This document shows positions 27,791 through 37,497 of a stretch of DNA of 64,000 bases, piece by piece. The stretch lies in assembly GCA_965232815.1 (NCBI GenBank), contig OZ247427.1, positions 1,116,001-1,180,000 of the forward strand. The letters run 5' to 3'. Both the position numbers and the translations under genes were made by a program. The number at the start of each line of letters is the position of its first letter. Position 1 is the first letter of the stretch. The DNA is from Bin87 sp026710825 (GTDB lineage: Bacteria > Chloroflexota > Dehalococcoidia > Lucifugimonadales > UBA3495). Under the pieces are notes generated by a model, which worked only from the letters and a program-made list of their open reading frames with translations, did not search any database and had not been told where the DNA came from.

Positions 27791-29356
27791 TCAGTCGTCG
27801 TTGCCCGACGTGGCCGGCGCCGGCGACCCACCGGCCGGAGCCGTGCTCGGAGGTTCCGGATCAGCCGGAGCGGCGTCGGGGCGCAACTCGGCAGGAAGGT
27901 CGTTCTCCCATTCGGGGAGTTGGTGCTGGTGCGTGGTGGGCAGGAAAACTATGGAGATCACCCCAATCAGGCTCATCACGAACGACAGCGCCGCCGTCGC
28001 CGCGTACCCGCCGGTCACCGCCAGCAGCAGGCTCCCCACCAGGGCGCCGCTCGCCATTCCTGCGCCGGCTCCCATCATCTGGAACCCATATGAGGTGCCG
28101 ATGGGCGCGTTGCCGTAGTACTGCCGGTTGATGATGGGGAACGCGGACATCTCTCCGCCGAACCCGATGCCGAACAGCACCGCAAACAGGTAGAACATCC
28201 AGACCACCGGGTAGAACAGGATCCCAAACAGCAGGATCAACACCGGCGCCACCTGGAGGAAGAAGCAGACCGCCATCACCCATTTGCTGCCCAGCAGGTC
28301 GGCGGCGATCGGAACCCCGAACCTCGTAAAGGTGCTCACCAGGCTCATCACGGCAGCGGCTCCACCACCAATTGCAGAGGCGCGCAACAATGCCGCCGAA
28401 CGAGCCGAATCATCCGTGATGCTTTGCCACCCACCTTCCGGCGCCAGGGAACTGATAATCATCGCCGGCAGGAAAACGATTACGATGCTGTGTCCGGCGC
28501 AGCCCCAGTAGTGAATGCCGATCAGGTTCCAGAACGCCGGCGTCTTGCGCACCTGCCGCAGAAACACAGTGGCGCGCGCTTTGGCCGTGGCTCCCGTGGC
28601 CGGAGCTCGCCGCACCGGAGCATTGGCATCGGCGCCCAATTGACGCAGTCCAATGTCTTCCGGTGTGTTATAGAATACGCGGATCAGCAGCAGCAGGATA
28701 ATTCCGCCACCGATGCCGGGGATCCAGAACGCCATCCGGATGCCCAGGATTTCAGGGGTTCCAAAGGGTATCCAGCTCAGCAAGGGCGAACTGAGAGCGC
28801 CCCAGCTGAGGAATTGCCCGCCGCTGCCAACCGTGAACCATGCCGCTATTCCCAGCATGATTGGGATCGCGATGACCGGACCCAGACCCTGAGACCCCTG
28901 CAGCAATCCCATGCCTACGCCCAGATGCTTGCGGAACCATGAGGTCACGGATACCGTCAGCGGCACTTGGAAAATACCCATCGAAGCGCTGAGGATGATG
29001 CCGAAGAACAGGATCAGGTGCCAGGGTTGGCTCATAAACCCTGTAAGAATCATTCCGACCAGGTAGAGCGCGGCCCCGATCGTCATGGTCACGCGGGCGC
29101 CGTATCGGTCGCCTAGCCAACCCGCCGCCGGACCGAACGCCCCTGATACGACCCATTGCAGGGAGAAGGCAAGGGTCACCAGCCATACTTGCCATCCGAA
29201 TTCGACCGCGATCAGCGGGATCAGCGCTGGGAATCCCATGCGAAACGACGACGATACCAGGCGCATCACCGAAGTGATTGCAACGATCACCCATGCATAG
29301 TGGATGCGGTGCCCCGCCAGGGTGAATTCGCTGGGTCGAAGATTGATGGTGGCCAT
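27791..29356 (-). CDS. MFS transporter
   Basis: A 521-residue membrane protein with about twelve hydrophobic segments. HYAWVIVAITSVMRLVSSSF starts the first helix, and LGDRYGARVTMTIG matches the major facilitator motif A loop between helices 2 and 3. The long central hydrophilic loop (about 220-260, ADANAPVRRAPATG) and a Pro/Ala-rich C-terminal tail of about 50 residues are typical of the family. It resembles the other MFS gene of this window and also belongs near the oxalate/formate or monocarboxylate branch. Substrate is unknown. It is a single gene with a probable downstream terminator. Confidence 0.85.
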   Translation of the reverse strand: MATINLRPSEFTLAGHRIHYAWVIVAITSVMRLVSSSFRMGFPALIPLIAVEFGWQVWLVTLAFSLQWVVSGAFGPAAGWLGDRYGARVTMTIGAALYLVGMILTGFMSQPWHLILFFGIILSASMGIFQVPLTVSVTSWFRKHLGVGMGLLQGSQGLGPVIAIPIMLGIAAWFTVGSGGQFLSWGALSSPLLSWIPFGTPEILGIRMAFWIPGIGGGIILLLLIRVFYNTPEDIGLRQLGADANAPVRRAPATGATAKARATVFLRQVRKTPAFWNLIGIHYWGCAGHSIVIVFLPAMIISSLAPEGGWQSITDDSARSAALLRASAIGGGAAAVMSLVSTFTRFGVPIAADLLGSKWVMAVCFFLQVAPVLILLFGILFYPVVWMFYLFAVLFGIGFGGEMSAFPIINRQYYGNAPIGTSYGFQMMGAGAGMASGALVGSLLLAVTGGYAATAALSFVMSLIGVISIVFLPTTHQHQLPEWENDLPAELRPDAAPADPEPPSTAPAGGSPAPATSGNDD

Positions 29357-29699
29357 TGTCTATTCTCCCAGAATTGCGGCAGTATGCGCCCGACATAAAC
29401 GCCATGTCAAGAAAAATGGCTCCCTTACTATCATTAATCGTTATAGTACCGGCTGGTTCGTCCCCTCTGTTTCCACGTCCCGGATTCGTCGCCAATCGAC
29501 GGCAGCGCAGTTCGTATTTTGGGGCTCCCCCTGTCCTCGGGTTCCGGCTCGGCAGCCCGGTTCAGAACCTCTCGCAAACGGCGCACTCCGGCAACCGACC
29601 GACATCCCCTGCGTTAGGGTAAAATGCTTGACGGATGCGAATGTCCTGTGCCATGCGTAAACCATCACCCGGAGCTTGTGTTCCCGGAGTTTGTGCTAG
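29357..29699. other. Divergent intergenic region
   Basis: About 340 bases between the MFS gene and the peptidase gene. A TAAAAT box near 29620 could be the -10 of the peptidase promoter, but no good -35 is seen. No repeat or RNA gene was recognised. Confidence 0.35.
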
Positions 29700-31760
29700 A
29701 TGACCAAACCAATCGGCCCCGACCTGTTTCGCCACCTGACGGCAGTCGGCGATCCAACCCTCATGCCGGATGGCAGCAGGTGCGCCTACGTGTTGTCCTG
29801 GATCGACGAAGAGACTTCACAGGGCCGCTCACGCATCTACCAGGTCAATCTGGCGGATCATTGCGGCAGGCAGGAACCCCGGGCATTCACCCGCGGCGAC
29901 TCCGACACTCACCCTCGCTACTCCCCCGATGGCGCATTCATGGCGTTCCTTCGCGCCGACGAATCCCCTGAGAAACGCCGCCAGGTCTGGCTCATGTCCG
30001 CCGATGGAGGCGAGGCCGCCCAACTGACCACCCTCACCTCAGGGGCCCGCGAATTCTCCTGGTCCCCGGATTCAACCCGTCTGGCGGTCGTGGCCGACGT
30101 CAATCCCGATGACCAACGAGCCCTCGAACGTCCGGTGGATGAGCCTCACGCTCGTGGCGTGCGTCGCATCCGCTACCGACACGATGCCATCGGCTGGCGC
30201 GGCGATGCCCATTTCCACCTGTTCGTGGTCGATGCCAAATCAGGTGAGGCACGGCAGATCACCGACGGCGATTGGGACGATACCGCCCCGGCTTGGTCGC
30301 CAAACGGCAGCCGCATCGCGTTCATATCCGACCGTTCCAGTTCCCGCGACGTCACCGCCACCAACGAGGTCTACGTGGTGGACGTCGACTTGCCCGAGGA
30401 CGATTGGGACGAACCTGAACTGTGGTCCCGCGGTTTGACCGACACCGCAGCGGTGGCCTGGTCTCCAGACGGCCACCGCCTGCTCGTCGCCGGCGGAGAG
30501 GGCGATGGCCTCATGGTGTTGTGGCAGCCCTACCTGTATATCGTCGAGGAAGGCCAACCACCCCTCCGGATCACCGACGACAGCATCCGGCCCTGCCTCG
30601 GCTACCCCGGCATCTACCCGCCCCTGGAACTGCGTTGGACCCGTGGCAAACATGGCAACAACGACCGTATCGTGTTTCTGGCCGACGCCGGCGGCGAAAC
30701 TCGCCTGTACTCCCTGGACGTTCCCGATGGGCCGGACCCGAACCGCCCCGAGTCGCTCACCGGCGGCGGCGAGTTGTTGTCCGGCGTCGCCATGGACTCC
30801 TCGACCCGGACCATCGCAGTGGTCTCGTCCACCCCATCCCAGCCGTCCGACCTCCATCTGGTCAGCTCTGACACGTGCCATCGCAGCCGGCTCACCGACC
30901 ACAACGCCTCCTGGCTGGCCGACCACCAGCCGGCCCCAGTGGAAAAGTTCTGTGTGGATACGGACGAGTACGACATTGAATGTCGTCTCTACCACCCGCC
31001 CGATTTCGACCCCGCAGTCAAATACCCCCTGGTCCTCGAGATCCACGGCGGTCCCAACGGCGCGTTCTACGATTCCTTCGTCCCGTGGCACCAGGTCCTT
31101 GCCTGCGCCGGCTATTTGACCCTGGCCGTCAACCCCCGCGGTTCCTCCACGTACGGCGAGGACTTCGTGAATGCCGTCCTCGGCGACTGGGGCGGCGAGG
31201 ACTACCGCGACCTCATGGCTGCCCTGGACGAAGTCTGCCAACGCGACTACGTGGACACCGACCGTCTGGGCGTCCACGGCTACAGCTACGGCGGTTACAT
31301 GACCACCTGGGCCATCGGACACACCACTCGCTTCCGCGCTGCCGTCGCCGGCGCACCATGCATCGACCTGTGGAGCATGTACGGAACCTCCGACATAGCC
31401 ACCAGTTTCGGCGAGACTCAGTGGGCCGTCCGCCTGGCCGGCGGCATGTCGATCAGCCGCCCGCTGGTCGATGAACTCGCGGAGGGTGTCGACAGCCTGG
31501 CCTACCGGTTGCTCCAGCGTTCTCCCATCACCTTCGCCCCCCGCGTGGAAACCCCAGTCCTATTGTTGCACGGCGAGGCCGACGCCCGCTGCCCCATCGG
31601 CCAGAGCGAGCAGTACTTCCAGGTGATGAAACGCCTCGGCAAAGAGGTCGAGATGGTGCGGTTCCCCGATTGCAGCCACGGCTTCCTGCGCACCGGACAC
31701 GTCGCCCTCCGCCAAACCTATCTCGAACGCATGCTGCACTGGTTCCAGCACTGGCTGTAA
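29700..31760 (+). CDS. Prolyl-oligopeptidase family (S9) serine peptidase
   Basis: A 686-residue peptidase with an N-terminal seven-bladed propeller (about 1-430; blades such as FSWSPDSTRLAVV, PAWSPNGSRIAFIS and VAWSPDGHRLLVA) and a C-terminal alpha/beta hydrolase. The catalytic triad is readable: Ser529 in HGYSYGGYMTTW, Asp628 in LLHGEADARCP and His660 in DCSHGFLRTG. The layout fits acylaminoacyl-peptidase/dipeptidyl-peptidase relatives that trim short peptides. No signal peptide is seen, so it should be cytoplasmic and serve peptide catabolism. ATG at 29700 is the natural start. It stands alone on this strand. Confidence 0.93.
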   Translation: MTKPIGPDLFRHLTAVGDPTLMPDGSRCAYVLSWIDEETSQGRSRIYQVNLADHCGRQEPRAFTRGDSDTHPRYSPDGAFMAFLRADESPEKRRQVWLMSADGGEAAQLTTLTSGAREFSWSPDSTRLAVVADVNPDDQRALERPVDEPHARGVRRIRYRHDAIGWRGDAHFHLFVVDAKSGEARQITDGDWDDTAPAWSPNGSRIAFISDRSSSRDVTATNEVYVVDVDLPEDDWDEPELWSRGLTDTAAVAWSPDGHRLLVAGGEGDGLMVLWQPYLYIVEEGQPPLRITDDSIRPCLGYPGIYPPLELRWTRGKHGNNDRIVFLADAGGETRLYSLDVPDGPDPNRPESLTGGGELLSGVAMDSSTRTIAVVSSTPSQPSDLHLVSSDTCHRSRLTDHNASWLADHQPAPVEKFCVDTDEYDIECRLYHPPDFDPAVKYPLVLEIHGGPNGAFYDSFVPWHQVLACAGYLTLAVNPRGSSTYGEDFVNAVLGDWGGEDYRDLMAALDEVCQRDYVDTDRLGVHGYSYGGYMTTWAIGHTTRFRAAVAGAPCIDLWSMYGTSDIATSFGETQWAVRLAGGMSISRPLVDELAEGVDSLAYRLLQRSPITFAPRVETPVLLLHGEADARCPIGQSEQYFQVMKRLGKEVEMVRFPDCSHGFLRTGHVALRQTYLERMLHWFQHWL

Positions 31761-32070
31761 TCTCGTGCGGCGGGGGTCGTCTCCCGTTCCGTGATGTTGG
31801 TTGCAGGCGACGCTGTTCGTCGAACTACCGCCCGTTCAGGACCCGCCGGTGTCGAGATCGCGCTATCCAGCCAACCGCTCATAGCGCAATCCACCCGACC
31901 GCTCATGGAGAGCCTCGAACCATGAGCCGACGATGCGCGAACAGGCATCCACCCGAATCACCGCCCCATGTCCCACCGATTCCGTTGCGACGCTTGGGAC
32001 TCTCCTACGTTTGACACCCCTGCCGGCGCCCCGTATCGTAGCGTCATCACGAACCTTGAGGGTCCCACCC
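31761..32070. other. Intergenic region with a repeat fragment
   Basis: About 310 bases containing a shortened copy of the GAGCCTCGAACCAT repeat (31902-31927). An upstream in-frame extension of the following small gene exists but looks non-coding. Confidence 0.4.
31902..31927. repeat. Dispersed repeat, diverged copy
   Basis: CTCATGGAGAGCCTCGAACC then ATGAG; it matches the family seen at 16780 and 25771 with a two-base deletion and forms a CTCATGG...CCATGAG inverted repeat. Confidence 0.5.
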
Positions 32071-32262
32071 ATGTCCGAATCAACCCCATCCGAGGCGAAC
32101 GTCAGAATGCTCGCCGACCTGGTCGGCATCCCCATCGATGACGCCGACCTCCCCGAGGTCGCCAACCGCTTCGCCAGCCTCATGCAGGAACTCGACCGCC
32201 TCCGTGACCTCGACCTCGAAGGCATCGAACCCGTAGCCATCTTCCCCGATCCCGGCGAGTAG
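32071..32262 (+). CDS. GatC/AtzG-like small amidase subunit
   Basis: A 63-residue acidic helical protein. MLADLVGIPIDDADLPEVAN and LDLEGIEPVAIF resemble GatC and the AtzG-type (DUF4089) small subunits that bind and stabilise an amidase-signature partner. The amidase gene follows about 250 bases downstream on the same strand, supporting a complex. I start at ATG 32071; the frame stays open to 31933 without coding character. GatC of the tRNA amidotransferase is normally about 95 residues and is accompanied by GatB, which is absent here, so a catabolic amidase complex is more likely. Confidence 0.65.
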   Translation: MSESTPSEANVRMLADLVGIPIDDADLPEVANRFASLMQELDRLRDLDLEGIEPVAIFPDPGE

Positions 32263-32516
32263 ACCTCCATTCAGCGGTTCGGAACTGCTTGAAGGCGCCA
32301 ACCACACGCTGATGAGAAAAGGGAATCGTAGAGTGGAAATACCGCGCCACAGTGGCGATATCGCGCCGGCTACGGCAGGTAGCATTATCTCTGCCGCCGG
32401 CTGGTCTGTAGAAACTTCCTGGGAATTGAGCGGTCGCAGAAACCGCAGGCGACGGCCGAGCACGAACTGACTCATCGTCGTCTTAATTTTTGCCCGAATC
32501 ATGATGGAGCCTTTTG

Positions 32517-33947
32517 ATGCCTAACCCCGACGAAATCGTCTTCCTCTCCGCCTCGGCAACCTCCGCCGCCATCCGCGCCGGCGAGTTCACCGCCACCGAC
32601 GCGGTCAACGCTTACCTGGGCCGCATCGACGCCGTCGACGGCGACATCAAGGCCTACATAACCGTCACCCGAGAGGAAGCCCTCGGCGCCGCCGCCGACA
32701 TCGACGAAGCCCTGCGTCGCGGCGACGACGACCTGATCAACGCCCCGCTCTTCGGTGCTCCCGTCGCCATCAAGGACCAGTTCAACACTGCCGGCATCCT
32801 CACCAGCAACGGCTCGCGAGCCTATGCCGGCAACGTTCCGGCCGACGACGCCACCATCGTATCCCGCCTGAAAGCCGCCGGAGCAATCCTGCTGGGCAAG
32901 CTCAACCTCAGCGAACTCGCCATGGGCGGCACCGCCGACCCGCCCTACGGCACGCCCCACAATCCCTGGCGCTTCGGCCACACCCCCGGCGAGTCCAGCA
33001 GCGGTTCCGGCGCGGCCCTGGCCGCCCATCTGTGCGCCGCCTCGGTCGGTGAGGACACCGGCGGCAGCGGGCGCGGACCCGCCTCATACTGCAACGCCGT
33101 CGGCCTGCGTCCCACCTTCACCCGCATCAGCCGCCACGGCATCACCCCCATGTGCTGGTTCCTGGACGCCGCCTCGCCCATGACCAAAACCGTGGAGGAT
33201 AACGCCCTGGTCCTGGGAGCCATCGCCGGCTACGACCCTCTCGATCCGACCACCAGCCGCCGGCCCGTGCCCGACTACTACGGAATGCTGGACGGCAACA
33301 TCCGCGGCATGCGCATCGGCCGCATGACCGAACTCTGCGACTCGCCCGACATGCACCCCGACGTGCGCCGCGCCGTCGACGATGCTCTGGAGACGTTCGC
33401 CGGCCTCGGCGCGGAGATTTCTGGCGTTTCCATCCCGCTCACCGAAATCGCCGGCGCAATCTTCGTCGGCATCGCCGACACCGAGGGCGCCGGCGCCCGC
33501 GACGACCTCATGCGGCGCTCGCCCGAATTGCTCGATCGTGCCTCCCGCACCCGCCTCCAGTCCGCCGCCCTGGTGCCGGCCAAGGTGCAGAACCGCGCCA
33601 TGAAAGCCCGCGTGCTGCTCCGTCGCCAGTTGGAAGACGCGTTCAGCCAGGTCGACGTGCTGGTCTGCCCCACCGCTCCGTATCCCGCGCCGCGACACGA
33701 CGCCCTCACCGCGCCCTTCGAGTCGGCCGACGACGTGCGCCAGCGGTTCTTCTTCCGCCGCTCCTACACCGGATGCTACCCATTGGCCGGCATGCCCGCG
33801 GTGTCCATCCCCGGGGGATTCACCGAGGACGGCCTGCCCATCGGCCTCCAACTCGGCGGCAACTCATTCGCCGAGGGCACCATCCTGCGCGCATCCTACG
33901 CCTACCAGCAGGCCACCGACTGGCACACCCGCCGCGCCCCGGTCTAG
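32517..33947 (+). CDS. Amidase-signature family hydrolase
   Basis: A 476-residue enzyme with the Ser-cisSer-Lys triad: Lys86 in APVAIKDQFNTAG, the cis-serine loop PGESSSGSGAALAA, and the nucleophile Ser184 in GEDTGGSGRGPA. It hydrolyses C-N bonds of amides or carbamoyl compounds. The third-last residue of the GGS-x-R motif is the expected serine, while the usual Ile before Arg is Gly, a small deviation. ATG 32517 is chosen because GGAG lies nine bases upstream; a TTG directly precedes it. The GatC-like gene upstream suggests a two-subunit amidase as in the cyanuric-acid/biuret pathway. True GatA is an alternative, but there is no gatB. Confidence 0.85.
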   Translation: MPNPDEIVFLSASATSAAIRAGEFTATDAVNAYLGRIDAVDGDIKAYITVTREEALGAAADIDEALRRGDDDLINAPLFGAPVAIKDQFNTAGILTSNGSRAYAGNVPADDATIVSRLKAAGAILLGKLNLSELAMGGTADPPYGTPHNPWRFGHTPGESSSGSGAALAAHLCAASVGEDTGGSGRGPASYCNAVGLRPTFTRISRHGITPMCWFLDAASPMTKTVEDNALVLGAIAGYDPLDPTTSRRPVPDYYGMLDGNIRGMRIGRMTELCDSPDMHPDVRRAVDDALETFAGLGAEISGVSIPLTEIAGAIFVGIADTEGAGARDDLMRRSPELLDRASRTRLQSAALVPAKVQNRAMKARVLLRRQLEDAFSQVDVLVCPTAPYPAPRHDALTAPFESADDVRQRFFFRRSYTGCYPLAGMPAVSIPGGFTEDGLPIGLQLGGNSFAEGTILRASYAYQQATDWHTRRAPV

Positions 33948-33959
33948 CGATCGCCCAAC

Positions 33960-34919
33960 GTGTTCACCATCCGCAACTACGCCGAAGGTGACCTGCCTGC
34001 GCTGCTCGATTTCGTCGTCCCCCTGCCGCCTGGCAACAATCCCAACCCCGACAGCGCGGTCCACCGCAGCGTTTTCACGGACATAATGCGGCTCCCCGGC
34101 CGCGACCAGTATCGGGACTGCCTGCTGTTGTTCCAGGACTCCGCCAACGACAATCCGAGGTTGCAGGGATTTTGCCTGGTGTTCCCCGAACTGTCCGGCG
34201 AGCAATCTCGTGGCTCGCGCTGCGTGCTGAACATCCACGCCGCCCCCGGCGACGATTACGACACGAGATGGCGTGCCCTGCTGCATGCTGGTCTCGAACG
34301 CACCCGTGAAGCCGGCGCATCGGTGGCGCATATCGCGTTATGGCCGCCCTACGACCGCGCCCCTGCTCTGGTTGATGAAGGATTTGAACTGACGCGCGTA
34401 TATTGGAATATGGTGTGGGACCAGGAGCGCGTTCCCCATGTCGATTTGCCCGACGCCTACCGGGTGAGGTCTTTCACCGAAAACGATATTGCCCTTTTCA
34501 CCGCAGGACATAACTCCGCGTTCGCTGACACTTGGTGGTTTGCCCCGTACACAGAAGAACAGACCGACCACCGCTCCCGGATGGCTAACACCTCGTACGA
34601 CGGTATCAGGCTCCTGTTTCAGGGTGAGCAACTGGCGGGCTACTGCTGGACGCTGCTAATGTCCGACGGCCAGCGCAGACAGGGCGTGATCGGTTCCATA
34701 GGGCTGGTGCCCGAGTTCCGAGGTCAGGGAATCAGCAAGACTATCCTCGGCGCCGGCATGATCTATCTGCGGGCGACTGGTGCGGACTACATCCGCCTTG
34801 AGGTCGATGGCGACAACACGCCGGCGATACGCCTCTACCACTCCATGGGGTTCCAAAAGGCCGGCGAACTCCATTGGTACGAACGCGTGCTTGAAGCTGG
34901 CGGCGCATCCAAAGCGTGA
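33960..34919 (+). CDS. Tandem GNAT acetyltransferase
   Basis: A 319-residue protein with two GNAT halves. The N-terminal half (1-150) is degenerate: it has the fold rhythm but no clear acetyl-CoA loop. The C-terminal half (165-305) has a good motif A, IGLVPEFRGQGISKTILGAG, and motif B, IRLEVDGDNTPAIRLYHSMGFQKAGEL. Such double-GNAT proteins include mycothiol synthase, but its specific residues cannot be confirmed here. It begins with GTG 12 bases after the amidase stop, so the two are probably co-transcribed. Substrate unknown. Confidence 0.82.
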   Translation: MFTIRNYAEGDLPALLDFVVPLPPGNNPNPDSAVHRSVFTDIMRLPGRDQYRDCLLLFQDSANDNPRLQGFCLVFPELSGEQSRGSRCVLNIHAAPGDDYDTRWRALLHAGLERTREAGASVAHIALWPPYDRAPALVDEGFELTRVYWNMVWDQERVPHVDLPDAYRVRSFTENDIALFTAGHNSAFADTWWFAPYTEEQTDHRSRMANTSYDGIRLLFQGEQLAGYCWTLLMSDGQRRQGVIGSIGLVPEFRGQGISKTILGAGMIYLRATGADYIRLEVDGDNTPAIRLYHSMGFQKAGELHWYERVLEAGGASKA

Positions 34920-34928
34920 GGGTAACGG

Positions 34929-37400
34929 TTACCGCCCTCCAGCCCCGTGCACCACCACCCACAACGCCTCGCCGTCGCTGACGTACTCCACGGTCCCGTC
35001 CCGCGCGGTCAGAAACACGCGATCCGCCCCCACTGACTGTTCCAACCGCTCCACCACCTCAGCATGCGGATGCCCGAAACGGTTCTCCCGTCCTGCCGAA
35101 ATCACCGCGCTCCTCGGGTCCACCCGTTCCACGAATGTTGGCGTCGTCGACGTCCTGCTCCCGTGATGCCCCACCTTGAGCACATCGGCCCTCAGCTTGT
35201 CGCCGGCAACCGCTAGCAGGTATCTCTCAGCCTCGACCTCAATATCTCCCGTCAACAGGAACGAGTGGTTGCCGTAATCCAGCCGTAGCACCAGACTCCC
35301 GTTGTTGGCGTTCCGATCCACGCCCGCCGGCAACCCGCCCGACGGCGGATGCAGCGCCTCCAGGGCCACGTCCCGCCCCAGCAGGATGCGGTGGCCGGCA
35401 TACAACGCCGCCGTTGGATGTTCCCGCCCGCGCAGCGCCGCCTGCCACTGCGGATACAGCGCCGATCCCCTCTGATCAGTCCCTCCGTGCAGCACGACAC
35501 CAACGCCGTACCGGTCCAGCACGCCCAGCAAACCTCCCACGTGGTCGCTGTCCAGGTGCGTCGCCGCCACCAGGTCCAGCCGCCGGTCCCCCGGAGGCAT
35601 CAGCGACGACACGGCTGCCAGCGTCACCGTAGGATCGGGCCCTCCATCCACCAGCATCTGCCGCCCGTCGGGAGTAACCACAAAGACCGCGTCGCCCTGC
35701 CCGATGTCCAGCACGTAAACGTGCAGCAGTCCATCCGGCCTGGCGCTGGCGAACTGGCCAAGAATCAGTACGGCGGCGATAACCGCCACCGGGGCCGCGG
35801 CCAATGCCGGACCCGCCGATCCGCTCGGCCTCCACCGTGGTCGCCTCCGCAGTCCCGCAACACCACGACGCACTCTCCCCGACGAAACCAGCGCCGCCAG
35901 CAGTCCCGTGGTCCCCAGCCATACTCCTGCCACCGTAGCCGTCAGCCACGGCGCCGGCAGCAGCGCCGGCGGCATCGCGTCCGCCACCCATATCAACCAT
36001 GCTAACGGCGCCGACGCCAGCGTGCCCGGGATCACGCCAAGCGGCGGCGCCAATGTCCCCACCACCGACGTGGCCGCCGCGCCCACGAGAGCCGCCGGCA
36101 TGGCCGGCATCGCCAGGATCGTCGCCGGCACGCTCATCAGCGGAATCTCCCCGAAATGCCACGCCACCAGCGGCAGGGTAGCCAGCGTCGTCGTGGTCGA
36201 GATGACCACCGATGCGATCAGCAGCGATGCTCCATATTGAGCCCAACGCGCCATCCACGAGTCCGAGATGGATAACGGCGCAGCAATCGCGGCAGACAAC
36301 GCGGTGATGATGGGCAGCCCTACGATAACGCCGGCCATCGCCGTGAAGCTCAGTTGAAAAGACAGGCTGCCCAGCAGAGACGGATCGATGAGTACCATCG
36401 CCGCTCCGGCCAGAAGCAGCGCCGTCAGGCCTCTGATCCCGCGTCCCAGCAGCCCCTGCGCCAAAAACAGGCTGCCCATGATCGCGGCCCGCACCACCGG
36501 CGGATCCAGACCCGAAAGCACTGCATAGGCCCACACCACCAGCGCAGTCGTCAGCACGGCCCACGGGTTGTTCCGGCCCGCGACTGCCGATGCCGCCGCC
36601 AGCATCAATGCCATGACCACGCCCACGTGCAGACCCGAAATCGCCAGCAGGTGCGACATCCCCGCCGATCGGAACGACTCCTTGACGTCCTGCGGCAGTT
36701 CGGATCTGATACCCAACAGCAGCGCCTGCGCCAACCCCGACTCCGGCGCCGGAACCGACCGCTGTATCGCCGACGCCAGCCGGGTCCTGACGTGGTGCAA
36801 TGCCGCCGTCGCCTTGGATCCGCCGCCCGTCGAAACCGCCTCAACCTCCCGCGCCCACATTACGCCGACGATCCCCTGCGATTCCAGCCAAGCCGCGTAA
36901 TCGAAATCGCCTATCGGTTCCGGCCTCTCCACGCTGCCCGTCACCCGTAGTCGGTCCCCATACCGCAAAAACGGCTGATGCCTCTCGGCCGCCAGTTCCT
37001 CCGGCGGCAACGAATACACCAATAGGCTGACACCAACGGGTATACCGCTCGGCGTACCGTCGGCATCCCCCACCACCTGACCCTTGAACCGGTATCGTCC
37101 CCCGTTCGTCGTCGGAGCGTCCGTTATCAACACGGTGGCGGTGACCTTCGACCCGGTGGGCGCCACCGGCAACGGCGGAGGCTCTCCGGTCTCTGCCCGC
37201 CAAACCCCGAAAATCAGCGCCGCCGCCAGCAGCATTGGCCCGGCGGGAACTCCAAACAACCTGCAACCTGCCGCTGCCGCCAACACCCCCAGGAACAGCA
37301 GCAGCAACGGCCATGCGTTCGCCAGATACAGGTCACTCCATAGCCCCAGCCCGACACCGGCGATCAGCGCCGCCAGGACTAACTCTGGAACCAGCCGCAC
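34929..37400 (-). CDS. comEC: DNA internalisation protein ComEC/Rec2
   Basis: An 823-residue membrane protein that forms the inner-membrane channel for single-stranded DNA in natural transformation. Order: N-terminal hydrophobic segment, OB-fold-like DUF4131 region (about 70-190, LRVTGSVERPEPIGDFDYAAW), the competence membrane domain with many helices (HLLAISGLHVGVVMALML is the hallmark), and a C-terminal metallo-beta-lactamase domain with VLDIGQGDAVFV, the THLDSDHVGG metal motif and LKVGHHGSRTS. All key residues of the beta-lactamase domain look intact. comEA lies about 100 bases upstream on the same strand, forming a competence unit. Confidence 0.95.
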   Translation of the reverse strand: MRLVPELVLAALIAGVGLGLWSDLYLANAWPLLLLFLGVLAAAAGCRLFGVPAGPMLLAAALIFGVWRAETGEPPPLPVAPTGSKVTATVLITDAPTTNGGRYRFKGQVVGDADGTPSGIPVGVSLLVYSLPPEELAAERHQPFLRYGDRLRVTGSVERPEPIGDFDYAAWLESQGIVGVMWAREVEAVSTGGGSKATAALHHVRTRLASAIQRSVPAPESGLAQALLLGIRSELPQDVKESFRSAGMSHLLAISGLHVGVVMALMLAAASAVAGRNNPWAVLTTALVVWAYAVLSGLDPPVVRAAIMGSLFLAQGLLGRGIRGLTALLLAGAAMVLIDPSLLGSLSFQLSFTAMAGVIVGLPIITALSAAIAAPLSISDSWMARWAQYGASLLIASVVISTTTTLATLPLVAWHFGEIPLMSVPATILAMPAMPAALVGAAATSVVGTLAPPLGVIPGTLASAPLAWLIWVADAMPPALLPAPWLTATVAGVWLGTTGLLAALVSSGRVRRGVAGLRRRPRWRPSGSAGPALAAAPVAVIAAVLILGQFASARPDGLLHVYVLDIGQGDAVFVVTPDGRQMLVDGGPDPTVTLAAVSSLMPPGDRRLDLVAATHLDSDHVGGLLGVLDRYGVGVVLHGGTDQRGSALYPQWQAALRGREHPTAALYAGHRILLGRDVALEALHPPSGGLPAGVDRNANNGSLVLRLDYGNHSFLLTGDIEVEAERYLLAVAGDKLRADVLKVGHHGSRTSTTPTFVERVDPRSAVISAGRENRFGHPHAEVVERLEQSVGADRVFLTARDGTVEYVSDGEALWVVVHGAGGR

Positions 37401-37497
37401 CGCGTGTTCAGAAATGGACCGGAACGCGCGTCATTTCCGCCGCCGTCGCATCGTGTATCGATTCCCAAGCGGATCGATTCCCACTCGAATCAGCGCC

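Noticed and set aside
32071..33947. tRNA-dependent amidotransferase GatCA
   Set aside because: No gatB, a shorter GatC-like protein and a 250-base gap make a catabolic amidase more likely.
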